Assembly (NCBI GenBank): GCA_023402845.1
Contig: JAEYFP010000058.1
Location: forward strand, 13,836-77,835
DNA from: Bacillota bacterium
GTDB taxonomy: Bacteria; Bacillota; Clostridia; Lachnospirales; Lachnospiraceae
Reading direction: 5' to 3'
Length of the DNA: 64,000 nt
Shown: positions 53,527 to 62,428 of the stretch, piece after piece
Numbering within the stretch: position 1 is the stretch's first letter
How the letters are laid out: the number at the start of each line of letters is the position of its first letter
Program-made: the position numbers and the translations under genes
The notes under the pieces: generated by a model
What the model saw: only the letters and a program-made list of their open reading frames with translations
Told to the model about the DNA's origin: nothing
The model's database searches: none

Positions 53527-53555
53527 AGTATAGCATTAATTGAAATACGCGTCAA
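53527..53555 (-). promoter_or_regulatory. Promoter of the Nudix gene
   Basis: TTGACG (53550-53555) and TATACT (53527-53532) are 17 bases apart on the minus strand. The -35 box lies inside the last codons of the upstream PBP gene. Confidence 0.65.
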
Positions 53556-55002
53556 ATACACGTTTTGCCATAGGGACAGCATAATCACCCCCGGAACCGG
53601 CACCCTCTAAGATGACCGTCACCGCAATTTCCGGATCCGATACGGGTGCAAAGCCGGAAAACCATGCATGGCTCTCCGTTTTCACCGAGCTATATTCCGC
53701 AGAACCGGTTTTACCGGCAGCTACATAACCGGTGGTCTCCCGTACTTTTGTCGCCGTACCGCTCTGTACAACTTCAGCCATAAGCTCCTGCAGCGCAAGA
53801 GCATCCGCTTCTTCTACCAGACGTCCGTATTCCTGGGGATGATAGGCTTTCATTACATCTTTATTTTCATTTTCCACACTGGAAATGACATACGGTTTCA
53901 TCAGGATTCCGTCATTGGCAATCGCAGCCGTGATCAATGTCATATGAATCGGAGTGATCTGTGTTTTTCCCTGTCCGATACCCGTCTGCATGACTTCGTC
54001 CGTATCGGAGGAGGCAGAAACCGGCACATAGCTTTCCCGATAAGTATACGGAACCGGAAGCGCACCATTAAATAAAAGTTCTCTGCATGTTTTTTGGAAT
54101 GCCTTTTTATTTAACATCGTGCTGATATTGGCAAAGGAAGAATTACAGGACTTTGCAAAGGAGGTCGTAAAATCCACATGCCCATGGCTCTGGCCGTGAT
54201 AACAGTTAATGATGGAATCTCCTCTTTCGAAACTTCCCGTACAGTCAAATGAATAATTGGAGACATCGCTGTTCTCTTTGATATATTCTAGTGCTGTCAC
54301 GATTTTAAAGGTGGAACCGGGTGGATAAAGCCCCTGTGTTGCCCTATTTAACAGCACGCTGTTTTGAGAATCTTCATTTACATCTTCCCAAATAGTATTG
54401 ATTTGATTCGGATCAAAATCCGGCTTGGAAACAAGAGCCAGAATTTCGCCGGTCTTGACATTCATAACGACAATGGCACCTTTATAAACCCCCATTGCAT
54501 CATCCGCTGCTTTTTGAATGTCAACATCCAGTGTCGTCACAACACTGTCCCCGGGATTTTTAATTTCATCGATATCATTTTTTACGCGCTCCCCAATGAA
54601 CGCATTAGAGGTCAGCAGTGTAAAATTGGCGATCGACTCCACACCGGTCTTTCCATGAGTGGAGTAGCCGACTGCGTGTGCGAAAAGATTTTCATAAGGA
54701 TAGTTTCTCGTCTCACTTCCGTCCGAAGCGGTTTCTGTCTTTGCAAGCACCTGTCTGTCACGGGATAAAATGCTCCCGCGCACGACCTTTTCCGCAAGCA
54801 GCTCCTGCCTGGTATTATATGAATTATTAATGAGCTCGCTGCTCTTAAATTGTGTAAAGTACATTAAATAACCGATGAGCGCAAGAAACAGACCTACAAA
54901 AATGTAAGTGATATGACCGATTTCCCGATTTTCCCTGTTGTCCCGGGGCGGTTTCTTTTTGCCTTCCTGTATAAACGGCTGCTTTTTCTTTTTTAAGAAC
55001 AT
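53536..55002 (-). CDS. Class B penicillin-binding protein (PbpA-like)
   Basis: This 488-residue transpeptidase has a basic N-terminus, one membrane segment (about 29-49), a short pedestal region and a transpeptidase domain. The motifs are STFK (230-233), SCN (285-287) and KTGS (431-434). It is much shorter than the PBP2 at 8.8-11.7 kb, without that protein's insertion. It lies 62 bases after an FtsW/RodA gene, which suggests the two work as a pair. A role in division or sporulation is possible; I cannot tell which. Confidence 0.92.
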   Translation of the reverse strand: MFLKKKKQPFIQEGKKKPPRDNRENREIGHITYIFVGLFLALIGYLMYFTQFKSSELINNSYNTRQELLAEKVVRGSILSRDRQVLAKTETASDGSETRNYPYENLFAHAVGYSTHGKTGVESIANFTLLTSNAFIGERVKNDIDEIKNPGDSVVTTLDVDIQKAADDAMGVYKGAIVVMNVKTGEILALVSKPDFDPNQINTIWEDVNEDSQNSVLLNRATQGLYPPGSTFKIVTALEYIKENSDVSNYSFDCTGSFERGDSIINCYHGQSHGHVDFTTSFAKSCNSSFANISTMLNKKAFQKTCRELLFNGALPVPYTYRESYVPVSASSDTDEVMQTGIGQGKTQITPIHMTLITAAIANDGILMKPYVISSVENENKDVMKAYHPQEYGRLVEEADALALQELMAEVVQSGTATKVRETTGYVAAGKTGSAEYSSVKTESHAWFSGFAPVSDPEIAVTVILEGAGSGGDYAVPMAKRVFDAYFN

Positions 55003-55064
55003 GATCTGTTTTCCATTCCTTTATACCGGCATCCTATCTTGCCGCTTTGTCTTATTTGATCCGG

Positions 55065-56390
55065 CTATTCTTTCTTCTTTGGGGGACGAATTTCATCTCT
55101 GACAGAAATATAAAGTCCCTGGATAACCGCAAACATAATAAGCGATACGATTACTGAGCTGCCTCCGTAGCTGACAAGCGGAAGTGTAACTCCGGTCAGC
55201 GGTATAAATTTCGTCACTCCGCCGATTGTCAAAAATACCTGAAAGCCATAAATGACTGCAAGTCCAACCGCCACAAGCTTATAAAATTTATTTTTAAAGC
55301 GCATTGAAATATTCATAAACATAACAAAACAACTAACGCAGACGAGAATCAGGCACATGCCGAAAATCACACCAAACTCCTCCGTAATTGCCGAAAAAAC
55401 AAAGTCTGCTTCTACAACGGGTATTTTGTTTGGTGCACCCTGTCCAAGTCCCATACCAAACCAGCCCCCCGTTCCGATTGCAAACAGTGACTGGGAAATT
55501 TGATACCCTGCCTCTTCGATCGTGCCGATCGGGTCCTTCCATGCCTGTACACGGACGCGCACATGAGAAAACAGCCGGTAACCGATAACAGCAGCAACTG
55601 ATCCGCCTGCAAAACCGAGCAGATAATAGCCTATTTTTTTTGTCGCCACATAGAGCATTGCAAAATAAACAACAAAGAAAATGACTGCGCTTCCCAAATC
55701 CTTGGACAGCACAAGAATAATAACATGCAGACCGGCCGCTGCCGCACTCAGTACAACCTGTTTAAACTCCGTTGATTTTGTAAGCATTCCTGCTATCGCA
55801 AAAACAAAAATAATTTTTACAAACTCTGATGGCTGAAATGTATGATTGGCGATTGTAACATTCAGCTTGGAACCGTTGACGACGCCCGAAAACAGCATGA
55901 CAACCGCAAGAGATACGATACCAACTGCCGCATACAACCAGTAAAACTTATCAAAATACTTAAATTTCTTCAGCGCAAACGGAATCAGCATCGTAACCGC
56001 AAGGGATACGATCGCGATTTCAAACTGTCTGACCGCTTTGTCATAAGAAAGCCTCGTCAGAATAATAAAGCCGATCGTCAGCAGCAAACACATATTATTG
56101 ACAATCAGACGATTCGCATTCGGATAAATGACACGGTAAAGTACAATCACACCGAACAGCGTAATCTGCTGGAGAGCATAAAACAAAATCAGCCTCCCAT
56201 CCTTCATTTCTATGCATAGAGCCGCAAAAGATACAAAATGGATCAGAAACATAAAAATATTCTGACGAATATAAATGCCATTTCTGCTTTCCTCATCCGA
56301 ATAACGAAATACGCTGAAACACGCAAAGGTATATACCGCTATAAATAATATGATCAAATATTTAGATAATTCAACAATCAGATTTGCCAT
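55065..56390 (-). CDS. FtsW/RodA/SpoVE family SEDS protein
   Basis: This 441-residue protein has about twelve membrane segments and the SEDS signatures SKDLGSAVIFFVVY, EADFVFSAITEEFGVIFG and GVTLPLVSYGGSSVIVSL. It is a lipid II polymerase partnered with the following PBP. It is longer than the RodA in the min operon, with extra N-terminal membrane segments. Its neighbours zapA and the second PBP hint at division rather than elongation, but SEDS subtypes are hard to distinguish by eye. Confidence 0.9.
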   Translation of the reverse strand: MANLIVELSKYLIILFIAVYTFACFSVFRYSDEESRNGIYIRQNIFMFLIHFVSFAALCIEMKDGRLILFYALQQITLFGVIVLYRVIYPNANRLIVNNMCLLLTIGFIILTRLSYDKAVRQFEIAIVSLAVTMLIPFALKKFKYFDKFYWLYAAVGIVSLAVVMLFSGVVNGSKLNVTIANHTFQPSEFVKIIFVFAIAGMLTKSTEFKQVVLSAAAAGLHVIILVLSKDLGSAVIFFVVYFAMLYVATKKIGYYLLGFAGGSVAAVIGYRLFSHVRVRVQAWKDPIGTIEEAGYQISQSLFAIGTGGWFGMGLGQGAPNKIPVVEADFVFSAITEEFGVIFGMCLILVCVSCFVMFMNISMRFKNKFYKLVAVGLAVIYGFQVFLTIGGVTKFIPLTGVTLPLVSYGGSSVIVSLIMFAVIQGLYISVRDEIRPPKKKE

Positions 56391-56393
56391 GAA

Positions 56394-58604
56394 TTATTCA
56401 ACTCCTCTGTTCAGATGCCCCCTTGTAAACTCAGTAAACGGCGGCTGTGGATTATTTGTTTCTCCATCCTTATGGTACAGCACCTTATTATAAAATTGCA
56501 GAATCCTGCTTGTCTGTTCTTTTGTTTCCGTCGTAAACTGCATCCTGACCGAATCGGTGCCCAGCCGTTCTATCAACATGCGTTCCCCGTGCAGGGAAAC
56601 AGGCACACTGTTCCAAATGACATTATAGCATTCTTCGCACAAATTATTACATGGAAATTTTGTCCCATATCGATCAGTAATTTCCAAAACTCCCTGTGCC
56701 GCATCACACCCCTGTGTTGTATTTCTGATGCACTGCGCGGAAACCATCATAGGAAGGCGGCCATATAAAAACAGCTCTTCCCCTGCAATCCCTCTTCTTA
56801 ACAATTCCTTTTTATTCAGTTCAACAGGAACTGTTGTTTTTGTGCATCCAAGGGCCTTAAGCATTTTCTGCGCTTCCTCATTCCATGCATACAAATGAAA
56901 ATCCGCAATAATTTCCCCTGAATAATGAATTTCTTGTAAATAAAACAGGCTTTCATAGTTGGATATCAGCACTCCGTCAACTCCGCACTGAAGCAGCAGA
57001 CGTTCAAGAAGCTCCCGATTTCTATCAAAATACCGCTTTCTGATGATATACGGCAAAACGAGAATGAGCCGTTTTCCCGCTTTATGAATACTTTTTAATA
57101 ATACCTCGGCCGCATCTGTTTTGCTATAATTTTCTTTATTTCCTTCAGATCGTTCCTCAAACAGCGAAACCGGAACAGAGATAAGATCCACATAGGGCTC
57201 GCTGAGCCCTGCCTGAAGCTGTTCCTTCGTCATTACACTGCAATGGACTGCAAACGAAGTCGGAAAAGTCCGGTTACTCTTTGAAAATACCGGTTCAGAG
57301 GCACCCGTTGTCTCCTCGGTCTGTGAAAGAGTCCTTTGATATCCCCTAAGCAGCTTGTCCGTCAAACCGGCAATCGCCATTCTGCGCAGTTCGTTCAGTT
57401 GTCCGATCGGAATAAAAACATCCGGCTCCATTTCAATTTCTAATGCTGTAATCGCAAAAGGGGTTCCGCCGGTTTTCTCCAGCTGCTTTCTTACCGCATC
57501 CTCTGTCAAAGGCTGATTATTTGCTCCCTCTGTCAAGCCGCCGCTCACAATTACCTCACCGGAAGCACTGGTCAGAGTCAGCATCGCCGACTCACCCTTT
57601 TTCAAACGGGCAAACGCCTTTAACGGGATTTGACTGTCGGCGGCGGCATAGCGCTCGGAAACCTCTTTTCGCTTCTTTTCATCCGCAGCCTGATACCCTG
57701 GTTTCTCAATTGTAATCATATCCCTGCCATTTTTAGTATAAAAATAGCCTTTGCTGTTTCCGCTCCTTGTATATAAAAGCAGAAGATTTTTTAAATCTTC
57801 CTGCTCAACACGGTAGCTTTCTGCAGGAGCTTGCAGAAAAGCATCAATGTATTTACGATAGATTCCGGTCACTCCCGCTACATAATCCGGATTTTTCATC
57901 CTGCCTTCTATTTTAAAGGAAGCAATTCCCGACTCAATAAGCTGCGGAAGCAGCTCTAATGTACAGATATCCTTGGTACTTAACGGATATTGTCCGTTAT
58001 ATGGCAATCGGCATGGCTGCGCACAGCGTCCCCTGTTTCCGCTTCTTCCTCCGATCAGACTTGAGAACAGACATTTTCCCGAATAGCTATAACACAGCGC
58101 TCCATGAATAAAGCATTCCAATTCGATTCCGGTCTCCTGATAGATGCGGGTAATTTCTTTAAGCGAAAGCTCTCTCGCCAGAACAACCCGTTCTGCACCA
58201 AGCTTTTTTAGGAGTTTGACACCCTCACTATCCGTAATGGCCATCTGTGTGCTGGCATGCACAGGCAGCATCGGGAAATCATGCCGGATAAGAGAAATCA
58301 CACCTAAGTCCTGCACGATAACACCATCTACACCTGCCAAATAAAACGATCGTAAATAAGAACTTAATTCAAAAAGTTCCTCATTTTTCAAAAGTGTATT
58401 GATCGTCAGATAAACTTTCTTTCCAAACAGGTGCGCCTCGTCGATTGCCTTTAGAATTTCTTCCTCTGTGAAATTTTTCGCGTATGCCCGGGCACCGTAT
58501 TTATCGCCGCCCAAATATACCGCATCGGCTCCGGCCCGCAGAGCTGCCTGAAAACATTCATAATCACCTGCCGGTGAGAGCAGTTCAATTTTTTTCTTCA
58601 TCAT
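56394..58604 (-). CDS. U32 family peptidase-like protein
   Basis: This 736-residue protein of the U32 family begins KIELLSPAGDYECFQAALRAG. The family signature is near residue 165: CFIHGALCYSYSGKCLFSSL followed by GGRSGNRGRCAQPCRLPY, with cysteines that likely bind an iron-sulfur cluster. U32 members include RlhA and TrhP, which act in RNA hydroxylation, so peptidase may be the wrong name. The C-terminal half (about 430-736) repeats a partial barrel and adds a collagenase-like part. It follows zapA and precedes the SEDS gene by 3 bases. Confidence 0.9.
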   Translation of the reverse strand: MMKKKIELLSPAGDYECFQAALRAGADAVYLGGDKYGARAYAKNFTEEEILKAIDEAHLFGKKVYLTINTLLKNEELFELSSYLRSFYLAGVDGVIVQDLGVISLIRHDFPMLPVHASTQMAITDSEGVKLLKKLGAERVVLARELSLKEITRIYQETGIELECFIHGALCYSYSGKCLFSSLIGGRSGNRGRCAQPCRLPYNGQYPLSTKDICTLELLPQLIESGIASFKIEGRMKNPDYVAGVTGIYRKYIDAFLQAPAESYRVEQEDLKNLLLLYTRSGNSKGYFYTKNGRDMITIEKPGYQAADEKKRKEVSERYAAADSQIPLKAFARLKKGESAMLTLTSASGEVIVSGGLTEGANNQPLTEDAVRKQLEKTGGTPFAITALEIEMEPDVFIPIGQLNELRRMAIAGLTDKLLRGYQRTLSQTEETTGASEPVFSKSNRTFPTSFAVHCSVMTKEQLQAGLSEPYVDLISVPVSLFEERSEGNKENYSKTDAAEVLLKSIHKAGKRLILVLPYIIRKRYFDRNRELLERLLLQCGVDGVLISNYESLFYLQEIHYSGEIIADFHLYAWNEEAQKMLKALGCTKTTVPVELNKKELLRRGIAGEELFLYGRLPMMVSAQCIRNTTQGCDAAQGVLEITDRYGTKFPCNNLCEECYNVIWNSVPVSLHGERMLIERLGTDSVRMQFTTETKEQTSRILQFYNKVLYHKDGETNNPQPPFTEFTRGHLNRGVE

Positions 58605-58676
58605 AAGTCCTTATTTCCTTTTTAAGAACAAAATTGCACATCCTGCACGAAGTACTTTTATTTCATAGGAAACAAT

Positions 58677-58704
58677 AAAAGACTGTCAATAATGACAGCC
58701 TTTT
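58677..58704 (-). terminator. Terminator after zapA
   Basis: A stem of about 12 pairs, with one G-U, forms between 58677-58688 and 58693-58704. Both arms end in T runs on the relevant strand. It lies directly after the zapA stop codon. A TTGACA inside this hairpin, followed 16 bases later by TATGAA, could serve as a promoter for the U32 gene. Confidence 0.75.
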
Positions 58705-58706
58705 AT

Positions 58707-59072
58707 TTATTTCTTACCATCGCTGATTTCGCTCTGATAGTTTCTGATCATCTTCTCCTTGCTTTCCAGTTTGATCTGGGATGCAATCAGTTCATGCTTC
58801 AAGTCGTATAATTCTTTGTCCTTTGCTTCAATCTCTTCTTCCAGCGCTTCAATCTGCTTCTTTGCCTTAAAATAATCATCGGCTACATTCAATTGTAATA
58901 AAACATTCTGCATATCAAGCGGCTGTCTTCTGAAAGAATCCACCTTGCTGTATTCAGCAAGCTTATTATTGATGTAGGACGCTACCTTCTGTAAATACTC
59001 CTCACTCTCATAACCACACAAGGTAATTACTTTTCCGCCGATAATCACCTCGGCATCATTTTTTGAAGCCAT
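58707..59072 (-). CDS. zapA: Cell division protein ZapA
   Basis: ZapA binds FtsZ and bundles its filaments at midcell. The 121-residue protein has the N-terminal globular domain with DAEVIIGGKVITLCGYESEE and the YLQKVASYINNKLAEY helix. A C-terminal coiled coil follows (KQIEALEEEIEAKDKELYDL). It has its own promoter and a terminator directly after the stop codon, so it is probably transcribed alone. Confidence 0.9.
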   Translation of the reverse strand: MASKNDAEVIIGGKVITLCGYESEEYLQKVASYINNKLAEYSKVDSFRRQPLDMQNVLLQLNVADDYFKAKKQIEALEEEIEAKDKELYDLKHELIASQIKLESKEKMIRNYQSEISDGKK

Positions 59073-59149
59073 ATGACATTTCCCCCATTAAATGATAATA
59101 TCCAAATTCATTTCCGTATCTAACCAGCCTTCCCCTGCTCCCATTACTG

Positions 59150-59177
59150 ATTATAACAAAAATTAGAAATAAAACAA
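59150..59177 (-). promoter_or_regulatory. zapA promoter
   Basis: TTGTTT (59172-59177) and TATAAT (59150-59155) are 16 bases apart on the minus strand, about 78 bases upstream of zapA. Confidence 0.72.
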
Positions 59178-59190
59178 CCTTTTTCTATGA

Positions 59191-60204
59191 TCAGCAGCTG
59201 CCTTCCGTTCGGGGGAATATAATTTTGAAGTGTTGATAGGCCGTTTCTGTTGCAACACGGCCTCTGGGCGTTCTGTTTAAAAATCCGTTTTGGATTAAAT
59301 AAGGTTCGTATACATCCTCGATTGTACCGGAATCCTCTCCAATCGCAGCCGCAATCGTATCCAACCCGACCGGTCCTCCGGCAAATTTGTTAATCATCGT
59401 CAAAATTAGGTTTCTGTCCACATGATCCAACCCCATCTTGTCCACATCCATTAGATCCAATGCCTTGACTGCCACCTCATTTGTAATAACACCATCATAG
59501 CGCACCTGCGCATAATCACGAACACGCTTTAACAAACGATTGGCAAGGCGCGGCGTTCCCCTGCTCCTTTTTGCAAGCTCCATCGCTCCTCGTTCCTCAA
59601 TTTCCACATCCAAAATTTTGGAAGAATGCAAAATAATCGTTTGAAGCTCCTCATTCGTATAAAACTCCAACCTGTGGATGACACCGAAACGATCCCTGAG
59701 CGGTGCAGTCAAAAGTCCTGCCCGCGTCGTTGCACCCACAAGTGTAAATTTCGGCAGATCCAGTCGAATGGAACGGGCGGATGCCCCTTTTCCGATCATA
59801 ATATCAATCGCATAATCCTCCATTGCCGGATACAAAACCTCCTCTACCTGCCGGTTCAGCCGATGGATCTCATCCACAAAAAGAAGATCTCCCTCCTGCA
59901 GATTATTTAATATTGCCGCCATTTCACCCGGCTTTTCGATCGCAGGACCGGACGTCGTCTTCATATTAACGCCCATTTCATTGGCAATGATACCGGCCAG
60001 CGTTGTCTTGCCAAGTCCGGGGGGACCGTAAAACAGCACATGGTCAAGCGGGTCGTTTCTTTTTTTGGCTGCTTCAATATAAACCTTTAAATTCTGCTTT
60101 GCCTTCTCCTGCCCGATATAATCTGTCAGATATTGCGGACGCAAGCTTCCTTCAATTTTGATATCCTCTTCTGTTACATTTGTTTCAATCATTCTTTTCG
60201 GCAT
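59191..60204 (-). CDS. ruvB: Holliday junction branch migration ATPase RuvB
   Basis: RuvB is the hexameric motor that moves Holliday junctions with RuvA. The 337-residue protein has an AAA+ core with Walker A GPPGLGKTTLAG, Walker B LLFVDEIHRL, the sensor 1 region VGATTRAGLLTAPLRDRFG, sensor 2 and a C-terminal winged helix. It is the last gene of an operon with an upstream LexA-type box. Confidence 0.97.
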   Translation of the reverse strand: MPKRMIETNVTEEDIKIEGSLRPQYLTDYIGQEKAKQNLKVYIEAAKKRNDPLDHVLFYGPPGLGKTTLAGIIANEMGVNMKTTSGPAIEKPGEMAAILNNLQEGDLLFVDEIHRLNRQVEEVLYPAMEDYAIDIMIGKGASARSIRLDLPKFTLVGATTRAGLLTAPLRDRFGVIHRLEFYTNEELQTIILHSSKILDVEIEERGAMELAKRSRGTPRLANRLLKRVRDYAQVRYDGVITNEVAVKALDLMDVDKMGLDHVDRNLILTMINKFAGGPVGLDTIAAAIGEDSGTIEDVYEPYLIQNGFLNRTPRGRVATETAYQHFKIIFPRTEGSC

Positions 60205-60246
60205 GAAAGCTCTCCTCTATAAATTCGCTGCGTTTGCACGGAGAAT

Positions 60247-60858
60247 TTATCTTATTGTCATTTTCTTCAGTGCTTTTTTCAGAACAGCTTCCACATCATC
60301 CTCCTCTGTGACCTCTGCCTGCTTTACGGCACGCAGTGCGTCGGAAGCAGAATAACCAAGTGTCGTAAGAGCCTCCGCAGCCTCATCACAGATACTGGAG
60401 ATACCGCCGTCATCCTGCTGCTTCGTATGTCCAAGCTTCTGTTCAAAAGCATCCTCTAAAGAAACCTTGTCCTTTAAGTCAATAATCAGCCGCTGTGCCG
60501 TCTTTGCACCGATTCCGGGCGCCTTTGAGATCATCTTGGCATCCGCGGATAAAATCGCAAAACGCAGATCGTCCGTCGTCATCACCGAAAGAATCGCCAG
60601 AGCACCCTTGGGGCCGATACCGTTCGTCTGAATGAGGAGTTTAAAAAAATCCAAATCATCCTTTGTCAAAAATCCATATAAAATCATCGCATCTTCACGT
60701 ACATTCAAGTAGGTATAAATTTTAACCTCGCTGCCAAGGCCGTTTAAACAATCAATCGTACTTGCCGACATTTTAATATTATAACCGACCTGATTGACCT
60801 CCAGAACAATCTGATCCTCGTAAATTCCTGCAATTTCCCCTTTTAAATATCCTATCAT
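60247..60858 (-). CDS. ruvA: Holliday junction-binding protein RuvA
   Basis: RuvA recognises the four-way junction and loads RuvB. The 203-residue protein has an N-terminal OB fold (MIGYLKGEIAGIYEDQIVLE), two helix-hairpin-helix motifs (TNGIGPKGALAIL and APGIGAKTAQRLIIDLKDK) and a C-terminal RuvB-binding domain after a flexible linker. It precedes ruvB by 42 bases. Confidence 0.96.
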   Translation of the reverse strand: MIGYLKGEIAGIYEDQIVLEVNQVGYNIKMSASTIDCLNGLGSEVKIYTYLNVREDAMILYGFLTKDDLDFFKLLIQTNGIGPKGALAILSVMTTDDLRFAILSADAKMISKAPGIGAKTAQRLIIDLKDKVSLEDAFEQKLGHTKQQDDGGISSICDEAAEALTTLGYSASDALRAVKQAEVTEEDDVEAVLKKALKKMTIR

Positions 60859-60879
60859 ATTGCTTCCCCTTATCTGCCT

Positions 60880-61404
60880 TTATAAAATGGTTCCATGCAA
60901 AAATCCAGCAGCCTGAATTCTTGAATAAACAAGATTTGCCGCGACTCCGATCAAAAATCCGGTCAGCGTACCTGCAATGATCAGCACGGGCGCATAATAG
61001 ACAATCCGAAGAGCTTTTACAACAAACGCCGCTGCTAAAAGCTGTCCCATATTGTGTAAAACACCACCCAAAATACTGACACCCACCATACTGATTCTCT
61101 TGCATTTTTTTAACAGACCCATCCCGGCCAGACTGAGTATTCCTCCGGCCAGACTGTATAAAATCCCATAAGCATTTCCAAATAAAAACCCTGCGGTAAA
61201 AATCCGTACAAGCATGATCGCTGCTGCTGCGGCAGGTCCGCACAAATACAGCACAAATACGGTCACAATGTTGGCAAGACCGAGTTTCATACCGGGAATA
61301 CCAAAATGAAACGGAATCAGCATCTCAATATATCCGAATAAAATTGCCAACCCCGCAAATAAGCCAAGATAAGCAATTCTTTTTCCATAGGTTTCTCTTT
61401 TCAT
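60880..61404 (-). CDS. Gx transporter family membrane protein (EetB/heptaprenyl synthase component I type)
   Basis: This is a 174-residue protein of the Gx family, also labelled heptaprenyl diphosphate synthase component I. It has about five membrane segments and the family stretch GIPGMKLGLANIVTVFVLYL. I start it at the ATG at 61404 with AGAGG ten bases upstream; a TTG-initiated longer reading overlaps the previous gene. It pairs with the NusG-II protein. From memory, this pair occurs in loci for flavin-based extracellular electron transfer (EetA/EetB in Listeria), but none of the other genes of that pathway are here. The substrate is unknown. Confidence 0.8.
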   Translation of the reverse strand: MKRETYGKRIAYLGLFAGLAILFGYIEMLIPFHFGIPGMKLGLANIVTVFVLYLCGPAAAAAIMLVRIFTAGFLFGNAYGILYSLAGGILSLAGMGLLKKCKRISMVGVSILGGVLHNMGQLLAAAFVVKALRIVYYAPVLIIAGTLTGFLIGVAANLVYSRIQAAGFLHGTIL

Positions 61405-61439
61405 GTCAAATAAACCTCTTGCACATAAACGTGGCTTTA

Positions 61440-61805
61440 TCAATCCGTCACGGCATCATAAATGCTCATCTCCCCGCCGGAAACCTGAAACACCACTTTA
61501 TTTGGAAGACAGACGATGGTCTCGTTTGCCTTCCGAATTGCCTTTTGGTAACTACAGAGCCGGTCCGGGCAGGAAGCCTCCTTCACAAAAGCACTCCCAT
61601 CCCTGATTACAAGCAGATTCGTCCCGCCTCCCACACCCGTAATCAGTATCTCTCGATCCTCTTTCAATGAATAAGAAGCCGTTTGGTTTCCATCAACCAG
61701 CACCTCAATCCGGCTGCCGTCACGCTTTCCAAACTGCAGCGCCAAAAGCCATACCATGGCAATAAAAAGCGCCGCACCGGCTATGATCCAATCAGTTCGT
61801 TTCAT
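61440..61805 (-). CDS. NusG domain II-containing membrane protein (EetA-like)
   Basis: The 121-residue protein has one N-terminal membrane segment (WIIAGAALFIAMVWLLALQF) and an extracytoplasmic NusG domain II-type beta fold. A paired-cysteine motif, SCPDRLCSYQKAI, is typical for this group, as is CLPNKVVFQVSGG near the end. It is the first gene of an operon with the Gx protein, ruvA and ruvB, behind a promoter with a LexA box. The role is not known. Confidence 0.82.
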   Translation of the reverse strand: MKRTDWIIAGAALFIAMVWLLALQFGKRDGSRIEVLVDGNQTASYSLKEDREILITGVGGGTNLLVIRDGSAFVKEASCPDRLCSYQKAIRKANETIVCLPNKVVFQVSGGEMSIYDAVTD

Positions 61806-61872
61806 ATATCTGATCCTTTTAAAACTTCAATTAACAATAAAAGCAATTATCTCAAAAACTCTGGGCAACTAC

Positions 61873-61901
61873 AGTCTACCACATTCGAACATATGTTTCA
61901 A
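61873..61901 (-). promoter_or_regulatory. Promoter of the NusG-II/Gx/ruvAB operon
   Basis: TTGAAA (61896-61901) and TAGACT (61873-61878) are 17 bases apart on the minus strand, about 68 bases upstream of the first gene. It overlaps a LexA-type operator. Confidence 0.78.
61886..61899. promoter_or_regulatory. Probable LexA/DinR (SOS) box
   Basis: CGAACATATGTTTC matches 13 of 14 positions of the Bacillus-type SOS box CGAACRNRYGTTYG. It covers part of the -35 and spacer of the promoter, the usual place for LexA repression. ruvAB is an SOS gene in Bacillus, which supports the call. Confidence 0.78.
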
Positions 61902-61911
61902 GTAATCTTTC

Positions 61912-62400
61912 CTATGATTGATTATTAATATAGTTAACCAGTCCCTCCGCGGCAATGATCTTCTGCATAAATTCAGGAAATGGCTGCCCTTGATACTGCG
62001 TACCTTTTGTCCGGTTGTAAATCGTGCCGCTGTCAAAATCAACTTCAATCTCATCCCCCTCTTGAATTCCCTCGGATGCTTCCTTGCACTCAATGATCGG
62101 GAGTCCGATATTAATCGCATTTCTGTAAAAAATACGAGCAAATGTCTCCGCAATAACACAACTTACACCGGCCACCTTGATGACAAGCGGAGCATGCTCC
62201 CTGGATGAACCGCAGCCAAAATTTTTTCCGGCAACAATTAAATCACCTTTTTTCACTTTTTTCACAAAATCTTTGTCTATGTCTTCCATGCAATGCTCCG
62301 CAAGCTCTTTCTCTTCTTGAATTGCCAAATATCTTGCGGGAATGATCACATCCGTATCAATATTATCACCATATATAAAAGCAGTTCCTTTTGCGTTCAT
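61912..62400 (-). CDS. leuD: 3-isopropylmalate dehydratase small subunit
   Basis: LeuD completes the isopropylmalate isomerase with LeuC in leucine synthesis. The 162-residue protein has YGDNIDTDVIIPARYL, AGKNFGCGSSREHAPL and ARIFYRNAINIGLP. The ATG at 62400 has AAGGAG upstream; a longer reading overlaps leuC. It follows leuC by 28 bases. Confidence 0.96.
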   Translation of the reverse strand: MNAKGTAFIYGDNIDTDVIIPARYLAIQEEKELAEHCMEDIDKDFVKKVKKGDLIVAGKNFGCGSSREHAPLVIKVAGVSCVIAETFARIFYRNAINIGLPIIECKEASEGIQEGDEIEVDFDSGTIYNRTKGTQYQGQPFPEFMQKIIAAEGLVNYINNQS

Positions 62401-62428
62401 ATTCTCTCTCCTTTTCCTAACCATTCCG

